A stretch of DNA of 64,000 nucleotides from an uncultured Amphritea sp. (GTDB lineage Bacteria; Pseudomonadota; Gammaproteobacteria; Pseudomonadales; Balneatricaceae): assembly GCF_937127095.1 (NCBI RefSeq), contig NZ_CAKZLP010000068.1, positions 1-64,000 on the forward strand. The letters are read 5' to 3'. A program made the position numbers and the translations under genes. Each line of letters starts with the position of its first letter. Positions within the stretch are counted from its first letter, which is position 1. The notes beneath the pieces were generated by a model. It was not told where the DNA came from and ran no database searches. It saw only the letters and a list, made by a program, of their open reading frames with translations. Shown here one piece after another: positions 7,941 through 17,734 of this stretch.

Positions 7941-10123
7941 AAAAGCGCCTTCCCTCTCTTTCGAAATTGCCAATTTAGTTTTGCAGTTTCTTCCCAATGA
8001 CCAAAGTCGTCCTCTGTTAATCCCCAACGTTTCTTCGCATGCAGATTCCAAAGATGATCGGTAAACTGTTTTGCAATATCAGGCCTGGGTGCATGAACGC
8101 CCAACTCACTATCAGTTTCTAAACTACGCTTATTAATGTTGGCTGAACTAAGCAGGAAGTAGTGGTCATCCACAACCTGAAGTTTACTGTGAATATAGAT
8201 ATCTTTATATTTACACTTCCCTTGCGGAGGCTTTTTAAAGCTAACCAGAGTCGCAACAACCACATTCAGCCCCGGCGGGTTAGTCAGCTTAGGTTTAATC
8301 GTGTCATATCCGTGCTTTTTCCGAAGATCTTCCAATTCCTGCTGCTCGGCAACGGTCATGCCTTCACCCTTTTCCTCCATCTTATCCAGTTTTTCCATCC
8401 GGTTAATATCGGCCTCTTGCTGTACCAACCGGCTTTGATCAGCTTCGCTGAGGCTAATCTCCTTTTTAAGAGCCGCTATTTCTTTTTTCAGCTGCCCTTC
8501 TCTCCAACTTTTTATGCTAATCTCAGTCCAGTGTAGAGGCTCGGGACCCGGTCCCAGCCGTTTTAACGCGTCAGTTTTTTCCTGTAACAGAAAGACTCTG
8601 TCACGCTGAACCTGTGGCATCAGCTGTTCCTGACCTACCTCATGCATCATCTCGTAGGTGCTACTGGAATAAAAACTATTCTTAATAGTATTCGTCACTA
8701 CGAACCAATAAAGCTCACGCTTAGCCCCTTGTTTCTTCAGCAGTATGGCCTGATCCTTCATCCACTTCGCAAGCTGAGGATAACGGAAGTACTGATTTTC
8801 GGTATAGACAAAGTCAGTCGCGTTACTGATCGCGTTTTTGTAGCTTTCCAGTATTGAGGTTTCCTGTCCGTTATTATCACGCCCATCATAGGGGTGGGTA
8901 CGGATAATCTGCGCCATTCCCCGCCTTTCCGTGCTATAAAAATCCTTATAAGTAATCTTGGAACGGACATTGGTCAGCGTAGTCCCCCACCAACGGGTCC
9001 AGAAGTGAGACTCCCTGTCCCAGGCGGTACAAAAGTTTTCGTTCAGATCACACAGAATAGGACCTTTAACCTCGGTGGATATATCCTGCCAGGGACCAAA
9101 CCCCCAGTCCCGTCGGGGTTCATCGAAGTTATGGGCGTCAGTATCCCAATAATTGCGGTGGAGGTTATGCCCCATCACAAAGCCCCGGGCGATTTCTGGC
9201 TGCATATAATCGGTCAGCACCATTTTCTGATGATGGCTGGGGAAGAACCCAAGCGCGCCAACCATTTTCCATGTTAACGAGACATCCCTGCCCGACAGTT
9301 TATCCGACAGTAAGCGCCGCATCAGCTTTTCCCGATGGCCGAAAAACATGCCTAAATATGGGTGCCTCGCATGGTGAAATTCAAGCTCTTCGAGTTTCTT
9401 GTCAAAGTCACGGGTTTTAAATTCGACTCCAGGAAAGCCCCCGCTATGAACCTGTTTGAACCAGTTCCGGGTATAAATTTCGGCATCCGCATCCATGAAT
9501 GTGCCACCACTGCCACGTACTGTGCCACCATAGTCATGATCTTTATTCAACTGCTCTTCAATGTGCGCTAAACTAAATTCAATCCGTTCCAGATTTTTCT
9601 GGCTATTAGTACCACCACGCTGATGTTTATACCGATCACGCAGCACAATCAGCTCTAACCGTTCATCCAGTAAATTCTGATACGCATCATGTGGCGATGA
9701 GGTCGACATGATACCTGAGCCGGCCATGGTGCCTCCTCTACTGAATAGCCCATCACCCACCACTGTATTTTCCAAAAAATTAGCCAGCGCGTTCTTCCAA
9801 ATCAGCACCCGAACCTCAACCCCCTGTTTAGCTTTCTCCGCTAACAGTGTGCCAATCTCCTTACCTTTTAACCCTTTACTTTCAGGCCTGCTAAGCCGCA
9901 TGGCGGGATCAAACCCCCAGCTAATAATATCGATACTGCTTTTAGCATGTATTATTGCGTCTTCAACCGCGCCAAAGGCTCTTTCACCATTTATTAACGG
10001 CTTAATATCACTGTGCGGCCGGGGATCGTATTTACTCTCTTTTTTTGCCCACCAGTTTAGTGTTGCTGTTCCGCGCAGAGTCCGCTCTTCAATTGCCGCC
10101 TGTTGAATATCCATATTAGTCAT
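7883..10123 (-). CDS. tle5: Tle5-type phospholipase D effector (PldB-like)
   Basis: A protein of about 746 residues with two phospholipase D HxKxxxxD motifs: HHQKMVLTD near residue 310 and IHSKLQVVDD near 665, each in a typical PLD core context (FVMGHNLHR, LLSSANINKRS). Family members are T6SS effectors that attack membrane phospholipids of neighbouring cells. I chose the ATG at 10123 because AGGAG lies six bases upstream; it overlaps the vgrG stop by eight bases. A charged coiled-coil-like segment (about 540-610) separates the catalytic halves. No signal peptide is seen, as expected for a VgrG-delivered effector. The gene sits directly between vgrG and two Sel1 immunity-like genes. Confidence 0.9.
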   Translation of the reverse strand: MTNMDIQQAAIEERTLRGTATLNWWAKKESKYDPRPHSDIKPLINGERAFGAVEDAIIHAKSSIDIISWGFDPAMRLSRPESKGLKGKEIGTLLAEKAKQGVEVRVLIWKNALANFLENTVVGDGLFSRGGTMAGSGIMSTSSPHDAYQNLLDERLELIVLRDRYKHQRGGTNSQKNLERIEFSLAHIEEQLNKDHDYGGTVRGSGGTFMDADAEIYTRNWFKQVHSGGFPGVEFKTRDFDKKLEELEFHHARHPYLGMFFGHREKLMRRLLSDKLSGRDVSLTWKMVGALGFFPSHHQKMVLTDYMQPEIARGFVMGHNLHRNYWDTDAHNFDEPRRDWGFGPWQDISTEVKGPILCDLNENFCTAWDRESHFWTRWWGTTLTNVRSKITYKDFYSTERRGMAQIIRTHPYDGRDNNGQETSILESYKNAISNATDFVYTENQYFRYPQLAKWMKDQAILLKKQGAKRELYWFVVTNTIKNSFYSSSTYEMMHEVGQEQLMPQVQRDRVFLLQEKTDALKRLGPGPEPLHWTEISIKSWREGQLKKEIAALKKEISLSEADQSRLVQQEADINRMEKLDKMEEKGEGMTVAEQQELEDLRKKHGYDTIKPKLTNPPGLNVVVATLVSFKKPPQGKCKYKDIYIHSKLQVVDDHYFLLSSANINKRSLETDSELGVHAPRPDIAKQFTDHLWNLHAKKRWGLTEDDFGHWEETAKLNWQFRKRGKALLCSLTLFWDTQTPYSKALD

Positions 10124-12515
10124 CGGCATCTCCTGTCGCTGTTTTTCCTTTCGCATCCTGATATTGCTGGCGCAGGTATTTATCCGGATCATTCAGGCCG
10201 TCTGGATGCTCCGCCCCATCAAATCGCCTGAAACCTCTGTTGGAGGCCTTCTGTAATTCGCCTTCAGCACCCTCACTGAATTTTTCCAGCACATCAAACT
10301 GAATTCGGGCACCGTTATACAGCTCAACCTCATATTGAGCAGCCCCTTCCTGATGGTGTGCAGAGACCATCCCGCCAGGCCCGGTTAAACCTTCACTAAT
10401 TAACGCTCCATCCCGATAAAGTTTATAAGGTACGCCGTCATACCCCTTCGCGCCCGGCACCGGGGCGATTTTAAAACGCACTTCATCTTCTTTCTCGAGG
10501 AAGTCGAGGGGCAGAGGGGCCTGAATGATTTCAGCTTGCTTTGGATCGGAGACAAAGCCGGCCACGCTGTTATCGGCTTCCAGCGGGCGGTTGGGCTGTA
10601 TGGAACCTGCTTTGGCGGCGCTGCCGCCGCTGCCGCCCTGATTGAGTTTGAGACCTGCACCCACAATGGTGACACCGCCGGGATCAAGTTTAATCAGGCC
10701 GCTACCGGCTTTCAGAGTGAGTTCGGTGCCTACCTCGATAATGATCTGGTTGCCTGCCTTATAGTGCATCTCGCTGCCAGCGTACTGCATCAGTTTTTCA
10801 GCGATAGCGCTGAACTGGGACTCACCAATGGTGATGTGCTGGTTTTTGTTGACCTGCTGAAACTGATCGCCCTGTGTCAGGTGGTGCTCATCGCTGCGAT
10901 ATTCACTGTAAACTTTACCTTCGACAATGTTATGCCGGTCATTACCCAGCCAGCTGCGGTGATCGTTTTTGGTTCGCTGATCAACATCTTTCTCAGCGTG
11001 ATAGAAGACCTGCTCTTCACCCTTTTTATCTTCAAAGCGGATCTCATTAAAACCATCGCCGCCTTTGCTGGAGTTGGTCTTAATGGTGCTGCGGGTTTTA
11101 TGCTCCGGCAGTTTGTACGGCGTACGATTAAGGCCATGATACACCCGACCAATCACCAGCGGTTTGTCCGGGTCGCCTTCGAGGAAATCAACAATCACCT
11201 CTTCGCCGATACGGGGGATAAACATACCACCAAAGCTACCACCGGCATGAGACTGACTGACCCGAATCCAGCAGGAGCTGGTCTCATTGCCCTGGCCTTC
11301 ACGGTCCCAGTGAAACTGCACTTTGATGCGGCCATGCTCGTCGGTGTAGATCTCTTCCCCCTCGGGGCCGGTAACAGTCGCGGTCTGGGTGCCTTCGACG
11401 TGGGGGGATCTGACATCGGTTGTGGGACGGAATGGCACCTCGAAGGGAACACAGAGATAGCTATTACTATACTGGCTGCCTTCGATCGAGGCTCCCACTT
11501 CCAGCACCTGTGGCTGAGAACATTCATGCTCAACCCGCGCAATCAGATACTCACTATTGAGTGCATCCCGGTCGTGCCCGCTGAGTTCGAAACTATAGCC
11601 CGGGGTCATCCGGTTAACGTCACTACTGCCCTTCGCGGATTGGCGATAACGGTTGAGGGATTCCAACCGGATCAAGGCGTTATTATTACCCCGGCCTGAA
11701 TCGATAAAACGGCCAGGGTGGTCATAGATCTCCAGCGGCACATCCAGCTCGCCCGATTTCGCGGATTCCAGTTTGAGGTTGGGCTTTTTAAAATCAAAAT
11801 CCCGCAGAGTCACTTTTCCCGGGACAATCGATTCGCTGTAGCTGAAGCTGAAGATATGCTGTTCACGCACCGCCCCCTGACTGTCGTGAAAACAGTCCAG
11901 TAGCGGATCACCACTGATGGCCGGGTTGGAACCGGAGGTATCGCTGAACACCAGCACATGGCCTTCATCGCTGTGTTCAAAGTAGTAGTGAATCCCCTCT
12001 TCAGCCAACAGCCGCTGAATGAAGTCCAGCTCGGTTTCCCGGTACTGCACGCAGTAGTCATAATCGGGATAGCTTTTGAGCAGATCAAAACGGAACTCAT
12101 CGGTGTTTAGTCCAGCATCAGTGAGAATGGTCTGGATGATGGTTTGCACATTCTGAAACTGGAAGATCCGGCTGTTCTGCCGGTGCTGCAACGCCCAGAT
12201 TTTAGGTACCAGGCGTATATGATAGGTACTCTGATTGATCCCCTGATCACCGAGAGTCACTTCAGAGACCATGCCGTGAATATAGCGGGTGAGCTCTTCA
12301 CTGCCATCGGTCTGATCCAGCAGGGTGATGAATGCGGGCTGGCCAATCAGGTTAGCGAAATCGATATCACCATCATCGGAGACCACTTCGATGGCAAATT
12401 CAAACAGCGCCGAGATCTCCTCTGCGCCGTTAAGCCTTACCAGACTGAACTGTTCGGAATCGTCTGTATTCTGAAGCTGAAAGAAAAAGCGTTCTTCGTT
12501 TGCATTGAGAAACAT
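10116..12515 (-). CDS. vgrG: T6SS spike protein VgrG with C-terminal extension
   Basis: A 799-residue protein. The N-terminal gp27-like part includes EAGIHYYFEH-type sequence (here EEGIHYYFEH near residue 168), the gp5 OB-fold region contains GRIKVQFHWDREG and FIPRIGEEVIVDFLEGDPD, and the DUF2345 beta-helix region ends near residue 635. A further segment of about 150 residues follows, whose start (APVPGAKGYDGVPYKLYRDG) resembles the transthyretin-like extensions that hold lipase effectors on VgrG. It is the first gene of the effector operon. No hcp, PAAR or structural T6SS genes are in the window, so this is an orphan vgrG island that needs an apparatus encoded elsewhere. Confidence 0.95.
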   Translation of the reverse strand: MFLNANEERFFFQLQNTDDSEQFSLVRLNGAEEISALFEFAIEVVSDDGDIDFANLIGQPAFITLLDQTDGSEELTRYIHGMVSEVTLGDQGINQSTYHIRLVPKIWALQHRQNSRIFQFQNVQTIIQTILTDAGLNTDEFRFDLLKSYPDYDYCVQYRETELDFIQRLLAEEGIHYYFEHSDEGHVLVFSDTSGSNPAISGDPLLDCFHDSQGAVREQHIFSFSYSESIVPGKVTLRDFDFKKPNLKLESAKSGELDVPLEIYDHPGRFIDSGRGNNNALIRLESLNRYRQSAKGSSDVNRMTPGYSFELSGHDRDALNSEYLIARVEHECSQPQVLEVGASIEGSQYSNSYLCVPFEVPFRPTTDVRSPHVEGTQTATVTGPEGEEIYTDEHGRIKVQFHWDREGQGNETSSCWIRVSQSHAGGSFGGMFIPRIGEEVIVDFLEGDPDKPLVIGRVYHGLNRTPYKLPEHKTRSTIKTNSSKGGDGFNEIRFEDKKGEEQVFYHAEKDVDQRTKNDHRSWLGNDRHNIVEGKVYSEYRSDEHHLTQGDQFQQVNKNQHITIGESQFSAIAEKLMQYAGSEMHYKAGNQIIIEVGTELTLKAGSGLIKLDPGGVTIVGAGLKLNQGGSGGSAAKAGSIQPNRPLEADNSVAGFVSDPKQAEIIQAPLPLDFLEKEDEVRFKIAPVPGAKGYDGVPYKLYRDGALISEGLTGPGGMVSAHHQEGAAQYEVELYNGARIQFDVLEKFSEGAEGELQKASNRGFRRFDGAEHPDGLNDPDKYLRQQYQDAKGKTATGDADD

Positions 12516-12562
12516 CGTTAAATCCTTTTAACGGAGAGGAGCTTCCAGGCCCCTGTCGGTAA

Positions 12563-12590
12563 ACTATATAGGTGTTATTTTATACAGCAA
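12563..12590 (-). promoter_or_regulatory. Candidate sigma-70 promoter of the vgrG island
   Basis: On the minus strand a TTGCTG (-35) is followed after 16 bases by TATAGT (-10), about 50 bases upstream of the vgrG start. AAAGGA precedes the ATG. No sigma-54 type element was seen here. Confidence 0.4.
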
Positions 12591-12611
12591 GTTGCATGCC
12601 GTACAGGCTAT

Positions 12612-13478
12612 TTACCAATTCAGATCAGTAAATCCTCGCAACATCTGAATCTCTTCGGCCCAGATCGTCTCATCGATGGTTTCCAGCACCAGTGGAATAC
12701 CGCGAAAACGGTCATCGGACATGATAAAGCGGAACACTTCCAGACCGATTTCGCCCATCCCCAGACTATGATGGCGGTCTTTACGGCTGTCGAACGCCGC
12801 TTTGGAATCGTTCAGGTGCATCCCTTTGAGATAGTCAAAACCGACAACCTGTTCAAACTCAGCGAAGGTCTGCTCACAATCGGCCCGGTCACGCAGGTCA
12901 TAACCCGAAGCAAAGGTATGGCAGGTATCGAGGCAGACACCGACCCGGCTTTTATCTTCAACGCGGTCGATAATATGCGCCAGATGTTCGAAGCGACAGC
13001 CCAGATTACTGCCCTGACCGGCGGTATTTTCAATCACAGCGGTCACGCCAGTGGTTTTATCCAGGGCGATATTGATCGATTCAGCGATGGTGTTGAGACA
13101 GGTCTCCTCATCCACCTTGCGCAGGTGACTGCCGGGGTGAAAGTTGAGGTAGCACAAACCCAGCTGCTCACAGCGCTGCAATTCGTCAATAAACGCGGCA
13201 CGGGACTTTTCTAACGCCTCAGGTTCCGGATGCCCCAGATTGATCAGATAGCTGTCATGGGGGAGGATCTGTTCAGGCGCAAAGCCTAAGCGTTCACAGC
13301 TATCACGAAACTTAGTGATATTACCCTTAGTCAGCGGCTTGGCATCCCAGCGACGCTGGTTTTTAGTAAACAGGGCAAACGCATTGGCACCCAGTTTAGC
13401 GGCGTTAAGCGGGGCATTTTCAACCCCGCCGCTGGCGCTGACATGGGCACCGATAAAATAGTTAGGCAGATCACTCAC
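12612..13478 (-). CDS. nfo: Endonuclease IV (Nfo)
   Basis: A protein of about 288 residues of the AP endonuclease 2 family, which cuts 5' of abasic sites with three zinc ions. Conserved metal-binding segments are visible: IGAHVSASGG at the start, NFHPGSH, VIENTAGQG, CLDTCHTFA, HLNDSKAAFDSRKDRHHSLG and VLETID near the end. I chose the GTG at 13478, which overlaps the stop of the small upstream gene (GTGA). The frame extends further to 13502, but the family usually begins a few residues before IGAHVSA. It stands alone between the T6SS island and recJ. Confidence 0.93.
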   Translation of the reverse strand: MSDLPNYFIGAHVSASGGVENAPLNAAKLGANAFALFTKNQRRWDAKPLTKGNITKFRDSCERLGFAPEQILPHDSYLINLGHPEPEALEKSRAAFIDELQRCEQLGLCYLNFHPGSHLRKVDEETCLNTIAESINIALDKTTGVTAVIENTAGQGSNLGCRFEHLAHIIDRVEDKSRVGVCLDTCHTFASGYDLRDRADCEQTFAEFEQVVGFDYLKGMHLNDSKAAFDSRKDRHHSLGMGEIGLEVFRFIMSDDRFRGIPLVLETIDETIWAEEIQMLRGFTDLNW

Positions 13479-13657
13479 AGCTTGCAGGCACCGCCAAGAC
13501 AATCATCAAAGTCCATACTTTCCAGTTCAGCACGCTCTGCCTGTGCGGTTTTGATACGACTGAACATCAGTGCTTCAGCACTGCTATCGTCGGCAACACC
13601 CGCCTTTTCAAATACAGCGATCAGGGTGTTCAGCTCGTCCAGGGTGAAATCATTCAT
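13475..13657 (-). CDS. Small conserved-looking hypothetical protein
   Basis: A 60-residue acidic, helical protein without membrane segments or a signal peptide. The C-terminus contains DDCLGGACKL with two cysteines. I do not recognise a family. Its stop overlaps the nfo start codon, which suggests co-translation, and the ATG follows a GAGAC purine stretch. Reality as a gene is supported mainly by this tight coupling. Confidence 0.55.
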   Translation of the reverse strand: MNDFTLDELNTLIAVFEKAGVADDSSAEALMFSRIKTAQAERAELESMDFDDCLGGACKL

Positions 13658-13703
13658 GGTTTAGTCTCTTCAATAGCGCTTAATCAAAAAAATTGCTGCC
13701 TGA

Positions 13704-15437
13704 TCAGAGGGGCAGCAGGTGGTCAATCATCAGTTGCAGGCTGCGTTGCCCGCGAAATTCATTTACATCAAGCCGATACACAGCACGCACCCGCTGAATG
13801 GCATCATTGGGCCAGAGGGTAGTATCCGCATTAAAGTGGATCGCATCAATGGCGGTACCACTTTCCGGCTCCATTAATACCAGCTTCAGGTGCCGCTGGC
13901 CGACGATCCGTTGCTGCAACAGGGAGAACTCGCCATCAAACAACGGCTCCGGAAACTGATGCCCCCAGGGACCCGATTCACGCAGTAGTTCAGCCATCTC
14001 CATCGACAACTCAGCACCGGATAAACAACCATCGGTCAGCACCGCATGCTGCAACTGTTCAGCACTCAGCTGACGCCGCACCTCGGCATCAAATGCCTGT
14101 TGAAACAGGCCCAGATTCTCTGCTGCGATGGTCATGCCAGCCGCCATCGCATGGCCGCCAAACTTTTTCAGCAGTTCCGGATGTTTAGCCGCAACAGCAT
14201 CAAGCCCATCGCGGATATGAAAGCCGGCCACAGAGCGCGCCGAGCCTTTCAGTTCGCCCGCATCACCGATGGCAAATGCCACCACCGGGCGGTTAAGCTT
14301 CTCTTTAATTCTCGAGGCCAGGATACCGATAACACCCTGGTGCCAGTCCGGATCATAGAGACAGAGACCGAAGGGTAACTCCCCTTCAGCATCCAGCTCA
14401 AGCTCATCCAGCAGTGCTACCGCCTGCTGCTGCATCTCCTGTTCAATCCCCCGGCGCTCCTGATTCAGGGTATCCAGTTGCAGCGCCAGTTTCTGCGCAC
14501 GTTGCGGGTCGTTGGTCAGCAGACACTCGATACCGATCGACATATCGTCCAGGCGACCCGCAGCATTCAACCGGGGGGCCAGAGCAAAGCCGAGATCAGT
14601 CGCCGTCAGACGACTTCGCTGTCGTCCGCTAATCTCAATCAGCGCCATGATACCCGCTCGCGCTTTGCCCGAGCGGATCCGCTGCAGCCCCTGATAGACC
14701 AGGGTGCGGTTATTCTGTTCCAGCGGCACGACATCCGCCACGGTTCCCAGCGCCACCAGATCCAGTAAACTCCCCAGATTAGGTTTAGCAAGGCCTCGCT
14801 GCTCAAACCAGTTCAGCTCTTCCAATGCCCGGCGCAACGCCGTCATCACATAGAAGATAACGCCCACACCACAAGTAGATTTCTCACTGAAGCGACAGCC
14901 CGGCTGATTCGGGTTTACAATCGCACAGGCATCCGGCAACTGGTCGCCGGGCAGATGGTGATCGGTAATCAATACATCGATGCCCAGCGCATTCGCTTCA
15001 GCGACTCCGCTGACACTAGAGATACCATTATCTACCGTGATAATCAGGTCGGGCTGCTGCTGAGCCGCCACTTTTACAATTTCAGGGCTTAAGCCATAAC
15101 CAAACTCAAACCGGTTGGGCACCAGATAACTGACCCGGTTGGCACCCATCATACCCAGCCCCAGCACCCCCAGTGCGGTACTGGTGGCACCATCGCAGTC
15201 AAAGTCACCGATAATCAGAATATGCTGATCCTGCTGCAACGCGAGAACCAGTCGTTTGACCGCCTGTTCCAACCCGAGCATATCCCGGCCGGTTTGCAGC
15301 TGTTGCAGGCTTCGCCCCAGGGCATCCGCATCATCCAAACCGCGACTGGCATAGATCCGCGCCAGCAGCGGATGCACCTGATTAAACACATGACTATTCA
15401 GGTCGGCCTCACGGCGACGAATCATAAGCTCACTCAT
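13704..15437 (-). CDS. recJ: Single-stranded-DNA exonuclease RecJ
   Basis: A 577-residue 5'-3' ssDNA exonuclease for recombination and mismatch repair. It shows the DHH phosphoesterase motifs in order: GDFDCDGATST near residue 75, TVDNGISS, TDHHLPG near residue 158 (the DHH signature) and NPNQPGC, then the DHHA1 part with GGHAMAAG near 430 and the C-terminal OB-like domain. Length is normal for RecJ. The start overlaps the stop of the upstream elyC-like gene by eight bases. Confidence 0.96.
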   Translation of the reverse strand: MSELMIRRREADLNSHVFNQVHPLLARIYASRGLDDADALGRSLQQLQTGRDMLGLEQAVKRLVLALQQDQHILIIGDFDCDGATSTALGVLGLGMMGANRVSYLVPNRFEFGYGLSPEIVKVAAQQQPDLIITVDNGISSVSGVAEANALGIDVLITDHHLPGDQLPDACAIVNPNQPGCRFSEKSTCGVGVIFYVMTALRRALEELNWFEQRGLAKPNLGSLLDLVALGTVADVVPLEQNNRTLVYQGLQRIRSGKARAGIMALIEISGRQRSRLTATDLGFALAPRLNAAGRLDDMSIGIECLLTNDPQRAQKLALQLDTLNQERRGIEQEMQQQAVALLDELELDAEGELPFGLCLYDPDWHQGVIGILASRIKEKLNRPVVAFAIGDAGELKGSARSVAGFHIRDGLDAVAAKHPELLKKFGGHAMAAGMTIAAENLGLFQQAFDAEVRRQLSAEQLQHAVLTDGCLSGAELSMEMAELLRESGPWGHQFPEPLFDGEFSLLQQRIVGQRHLKLVLMEPESGTAIDAIHFNADTTLWPNDAIQRVRAVYRLDVNEFRGQRSLQLMIDHLLPL

Positions 15438-16239
15438 TCTGACTAATATCCAGAGTGGCTGATGGAAACAGTTCGTCGGTTTTATCGGTCAGATAATAAG
15501 CGCCCAGACCGATCCACTCACGCACACCGATCGACAGCTCATACAGATTGCGACCGAGGTCAGCCCGCCAGCTGTTTAATCCCACCGGCCTGGAGTAGTA
15601 ATCCACCGGATAGGGGATCACATTCCAACCCTGACCACGAAAGATGCCCACTGAACGCGGCATATGAAATGCCGAAGTCACCAGCAACCAGCCACGGGGA
15701 TCTGCAAAATCGGTTTCCGGCGGCAACACGCCCTGACTGTAGATGGCGTTCTCAAAGGTGTTACGGGAATCACGCTCAAAGATGACCCGATCATCTAACT
15801 GCTGTTGCTGCAACCAGGACTGCTGCACGTCGGCACCTCGAAACTCAGGCTTAAGTACTAAACCCGAACCACCGGTGAGGATAACCGGCGCATCAGCATA
15901 ACGCTGCAGCAGTGGTGGAATCACCATATCCCGCTCTGCGGCCATATTAAACTGTGGCTGCTGCCAGATGGAGCTTAGCTCCGCCTCTTCTGCGCCGCCC
16001 AACACAATAATTCCGGCAATCTCTTCAGGCAGTGTCACTGGCTGAGAAAAACGTTTTTCCAACGGCTGCAACAGCAGATCACCGGCTGGATAGAAGGTGA
16101 TAAACAATAAGCAAAAAGCGACTATAGAAGACAGCGTGCGCCAGCCTTTAAACAGCGCCAGCACCAGTATCAGGATAAGCAGATTGCCTGGATTCGCTAA
16201 CACCCAGAAACCTTTCGACAACAGAAAAAACAGATCCAT
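15430..16239 (-). CDS. ElyC/YdcF-family DUF218 envelope protein
   Basis: A 269-residue protein with two N-terminal membrane segments (about 15-50) and a periplasmic DUF218 domain. Hallmarks are IIVLGGAEE near residue 77, VILTGGSG, RNTFENA and LLVTSAFHMPRS. E. coli ElyC, of similar length and topology, influences peptidoglycan and lipid-carrier metabolism; SanA and YdcF share the domain. Which of these fits best is uncertain, but the two N-terminal TM segments favour the ElyC type. It overlaps recJ by eight bases and is probably co-transcribed with it. Confidence 0.75.
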   Translation of the reverse strand: MDLFFLLSKGFWVLANPGNLLILILVLALFKGWRTLSSIVAFCLLFITFYPAGDLLLQPLEKRFSQPVTLPEEIAGIIVLGGAEEAELSSIWQQPQFNMAAERDMVIPPLLQRYADAPVILTGGSGLVLKPEFRGADVQQSWLQQQQLDDRVIFERDSRNTFENAIYSQGVLPPETDFADPRGWLLVTSAFHMPRSVGIFRGQGWNVIPYPVDYYSRPVGLNSWRADLGRNLYELSIGVREWIGLGAYYLTDKTDELFPSATLDISQNE

Positions 16240-16254
16240 GCTTATTATCCCCCA

Positions 16255-16291
16255 ATAAAAAGCCCGTTAAAGCCAGAGACTCTAACGGGCT
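16255..16291 (-). terminator. Rho-independent terminator after thrC
   Basis: On the minus strand AGCCCGTTA and TAACGGGCT form a nine-base-pair stem with a 13-base loop, followed by TTTTTATT. It ends the hom-thrC unit just before the elyC-like gene. Confidence 0.85.
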
Positions 16292-16311
16292 ATTATCAAA
16301 GCAGCAAGTAA

Positions 16312-17706
16312 TTACTTATTGTGAACGTTATCAGCAACAAACTGCTGTACTGTCGCCAGCTGGTTAGGCAACACAGTAAACCGCTCTTCACGCTCAAACA
16401 GATCTGCCATATGGGCTGGCAGCTGAGGTGATTCCAGGCCTGCTTTCAATACGGCTTCCGGAAATTTAACCGGGTGAGCAGTCGATAATACAATCATCGG
16501 CACACTGGCATCACGATTACATTCACGACCGGCAGCAACGCCGATAGCGGTATGCGGATCCAGCAGATAACCGGTTTCAGCCGCGACTTTGGCAATCACT
16601 TCACAGGTGGCTTCGTCGTCACAGGCATAGCTGTCGAACAGTTCACGCACCGCTTCCCAGCGCGACTTATCTAACTGAACCGGCTGCGTTTTGAACTTAG
16701 CCATCAGTTCGCTGATCGCAGCACCATCACGGCCATAAACATCAAACAGCAGACGTTCAAAGTTGGACGACACCATGATATCCATAGACGGAGACAGGGT
16801 ATGAACCAGCTCACCCTTGCTCATATCATTACCGGAGATAACCCGGTGCAGGATATCGTTCTTATTCGTCGCCACCACCAGCTGGCTGATCGGCAGACCC
16901 ATCTGCTTCGCCAGATAACCGGCAAAAATATCGCCGAAGTTACCGGTCGGCACAGAGAACGCCACTTCGCGATGGGGACCTCCGACCGCCAATGACGCAG
17001 AGAAGTAGTAAACGATCTGGGACATAATCCGCGCCCAGTTGATCGAGTTTACTGCACCCAGTTTACGACCACCGAGAAAATCCTGATTGGCAAAGCTGTC
17101 TTTGACCATCTCCTGACAATCATCGAAGTTACCTTCCAGGGCGATGTTGAACACATTATCTTCGACAATAGTGGTCATCTGCTTGCGCTGCACTTCGGAC
17201 ACCCGGTTATACGGATGCAGAATAAAGATATCCAGATGTTCGCTGTGACGACAGCCTTCAATGGCAGCGGAACCGGTATCACCGGAGGTAGCCCCCATAA
17301 TCACCAGACGCTCCTGACGCTTGCTCAGGGCATAATCCATCAGACGACCCAACAGTTGCAGAGCAAAGTCTTTAAATGCCAGAGTCGGGCCGTGGAATAG
17401 CTCCAGTACCCACTCGTTGGTGCCCAGCTCTTTCAGTGGCGCAACCGCAATATGGTTAAACCCCGCATAGGTGTCGTCGATCATCTGTTTCAGATCGCTG
17501 TCTGCCACACAGTCATCAACGAACGGCTTGATAATCTTGTACGCCAGTTCGTTATAGGGCAAACCCGCCCAGGAGGCGATCTCCTCCTGAGTGAACGTCG
17601 GCAGAACTTCCGGCACATACAGACCACCATCGCTGGCCAGACCGGCCAGCAGTACTTCTTCAAAATTCAGTGCGGGAGCCTGGCCCCGGGTAGAGATATA
17701 TTTCAC
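16312..17706 (-). CDS. thrC: Threonine synthase
   Basis: A 464-residue pyridoxal-phosphate enzyme that converts O-phosphohomoserine to threonine. The PLP lysine lies in TLAFKDFALQ near residue 113, and the phosphate-binding loop region GATSGDTGSAA near 145 is intact. The N-terminal MKYISTRG start and the long form (over 450 residues) match the gammaproteobacterial type. It lies 28 bases after hom and ends in a strong terminator, forming a hom-thrC threonine unit. Confidence 0.96.
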   Translation of the reverse strand: MKYISTRGQAPALNFEEVLLAGLASDGGLYVPEVLPTFTQEEIASWAGLPYNELAYKIIKPFVDDCVADSDLKQMIDDTYAGFNHIAVAPLKELGTNEWVLELFHGPTLAFKDFALQLLGRLMDYALSKRQERLVIMGATSGDTGSAAIEGCRHSEHLDIFILHPYNRVSEVQRKQMTTIVEDNVFNIALEGNFDDCQEMVKDSFANQDFLGGRKLGAVNSINWARIMSQIVYYFSASLAVGGPHREVAFSVPTGNFGDIFAGYLAKQMGLPISQLVVATNKNDILHRVISGNDMSKGELVHTLSPSMDIMVSSNFERLLFDVYGRDGAAISELMAKFKTQPVQLDKSRWEAVRELFDSYACDDEATCEVIAKVAAETGYLLDPHTAIGVAAGRECNRDASVPMIVLSTAHPVKFPEAVLKAGLESPQLPAHMADLFEREERFTVLPNQLATVQQFVADNVHNK

Positions 17707-17734
17707 TGTCTAAATTCCTGCTATTGCGATTGCC

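Noticed and set aside
10536..11699. Plus-strand open frame of 387 residues
   Set aside because: It lies entirely opposite vgrG, whose protein is clearly conserved; the plus-strand translation shows no domain and no ribosome site.
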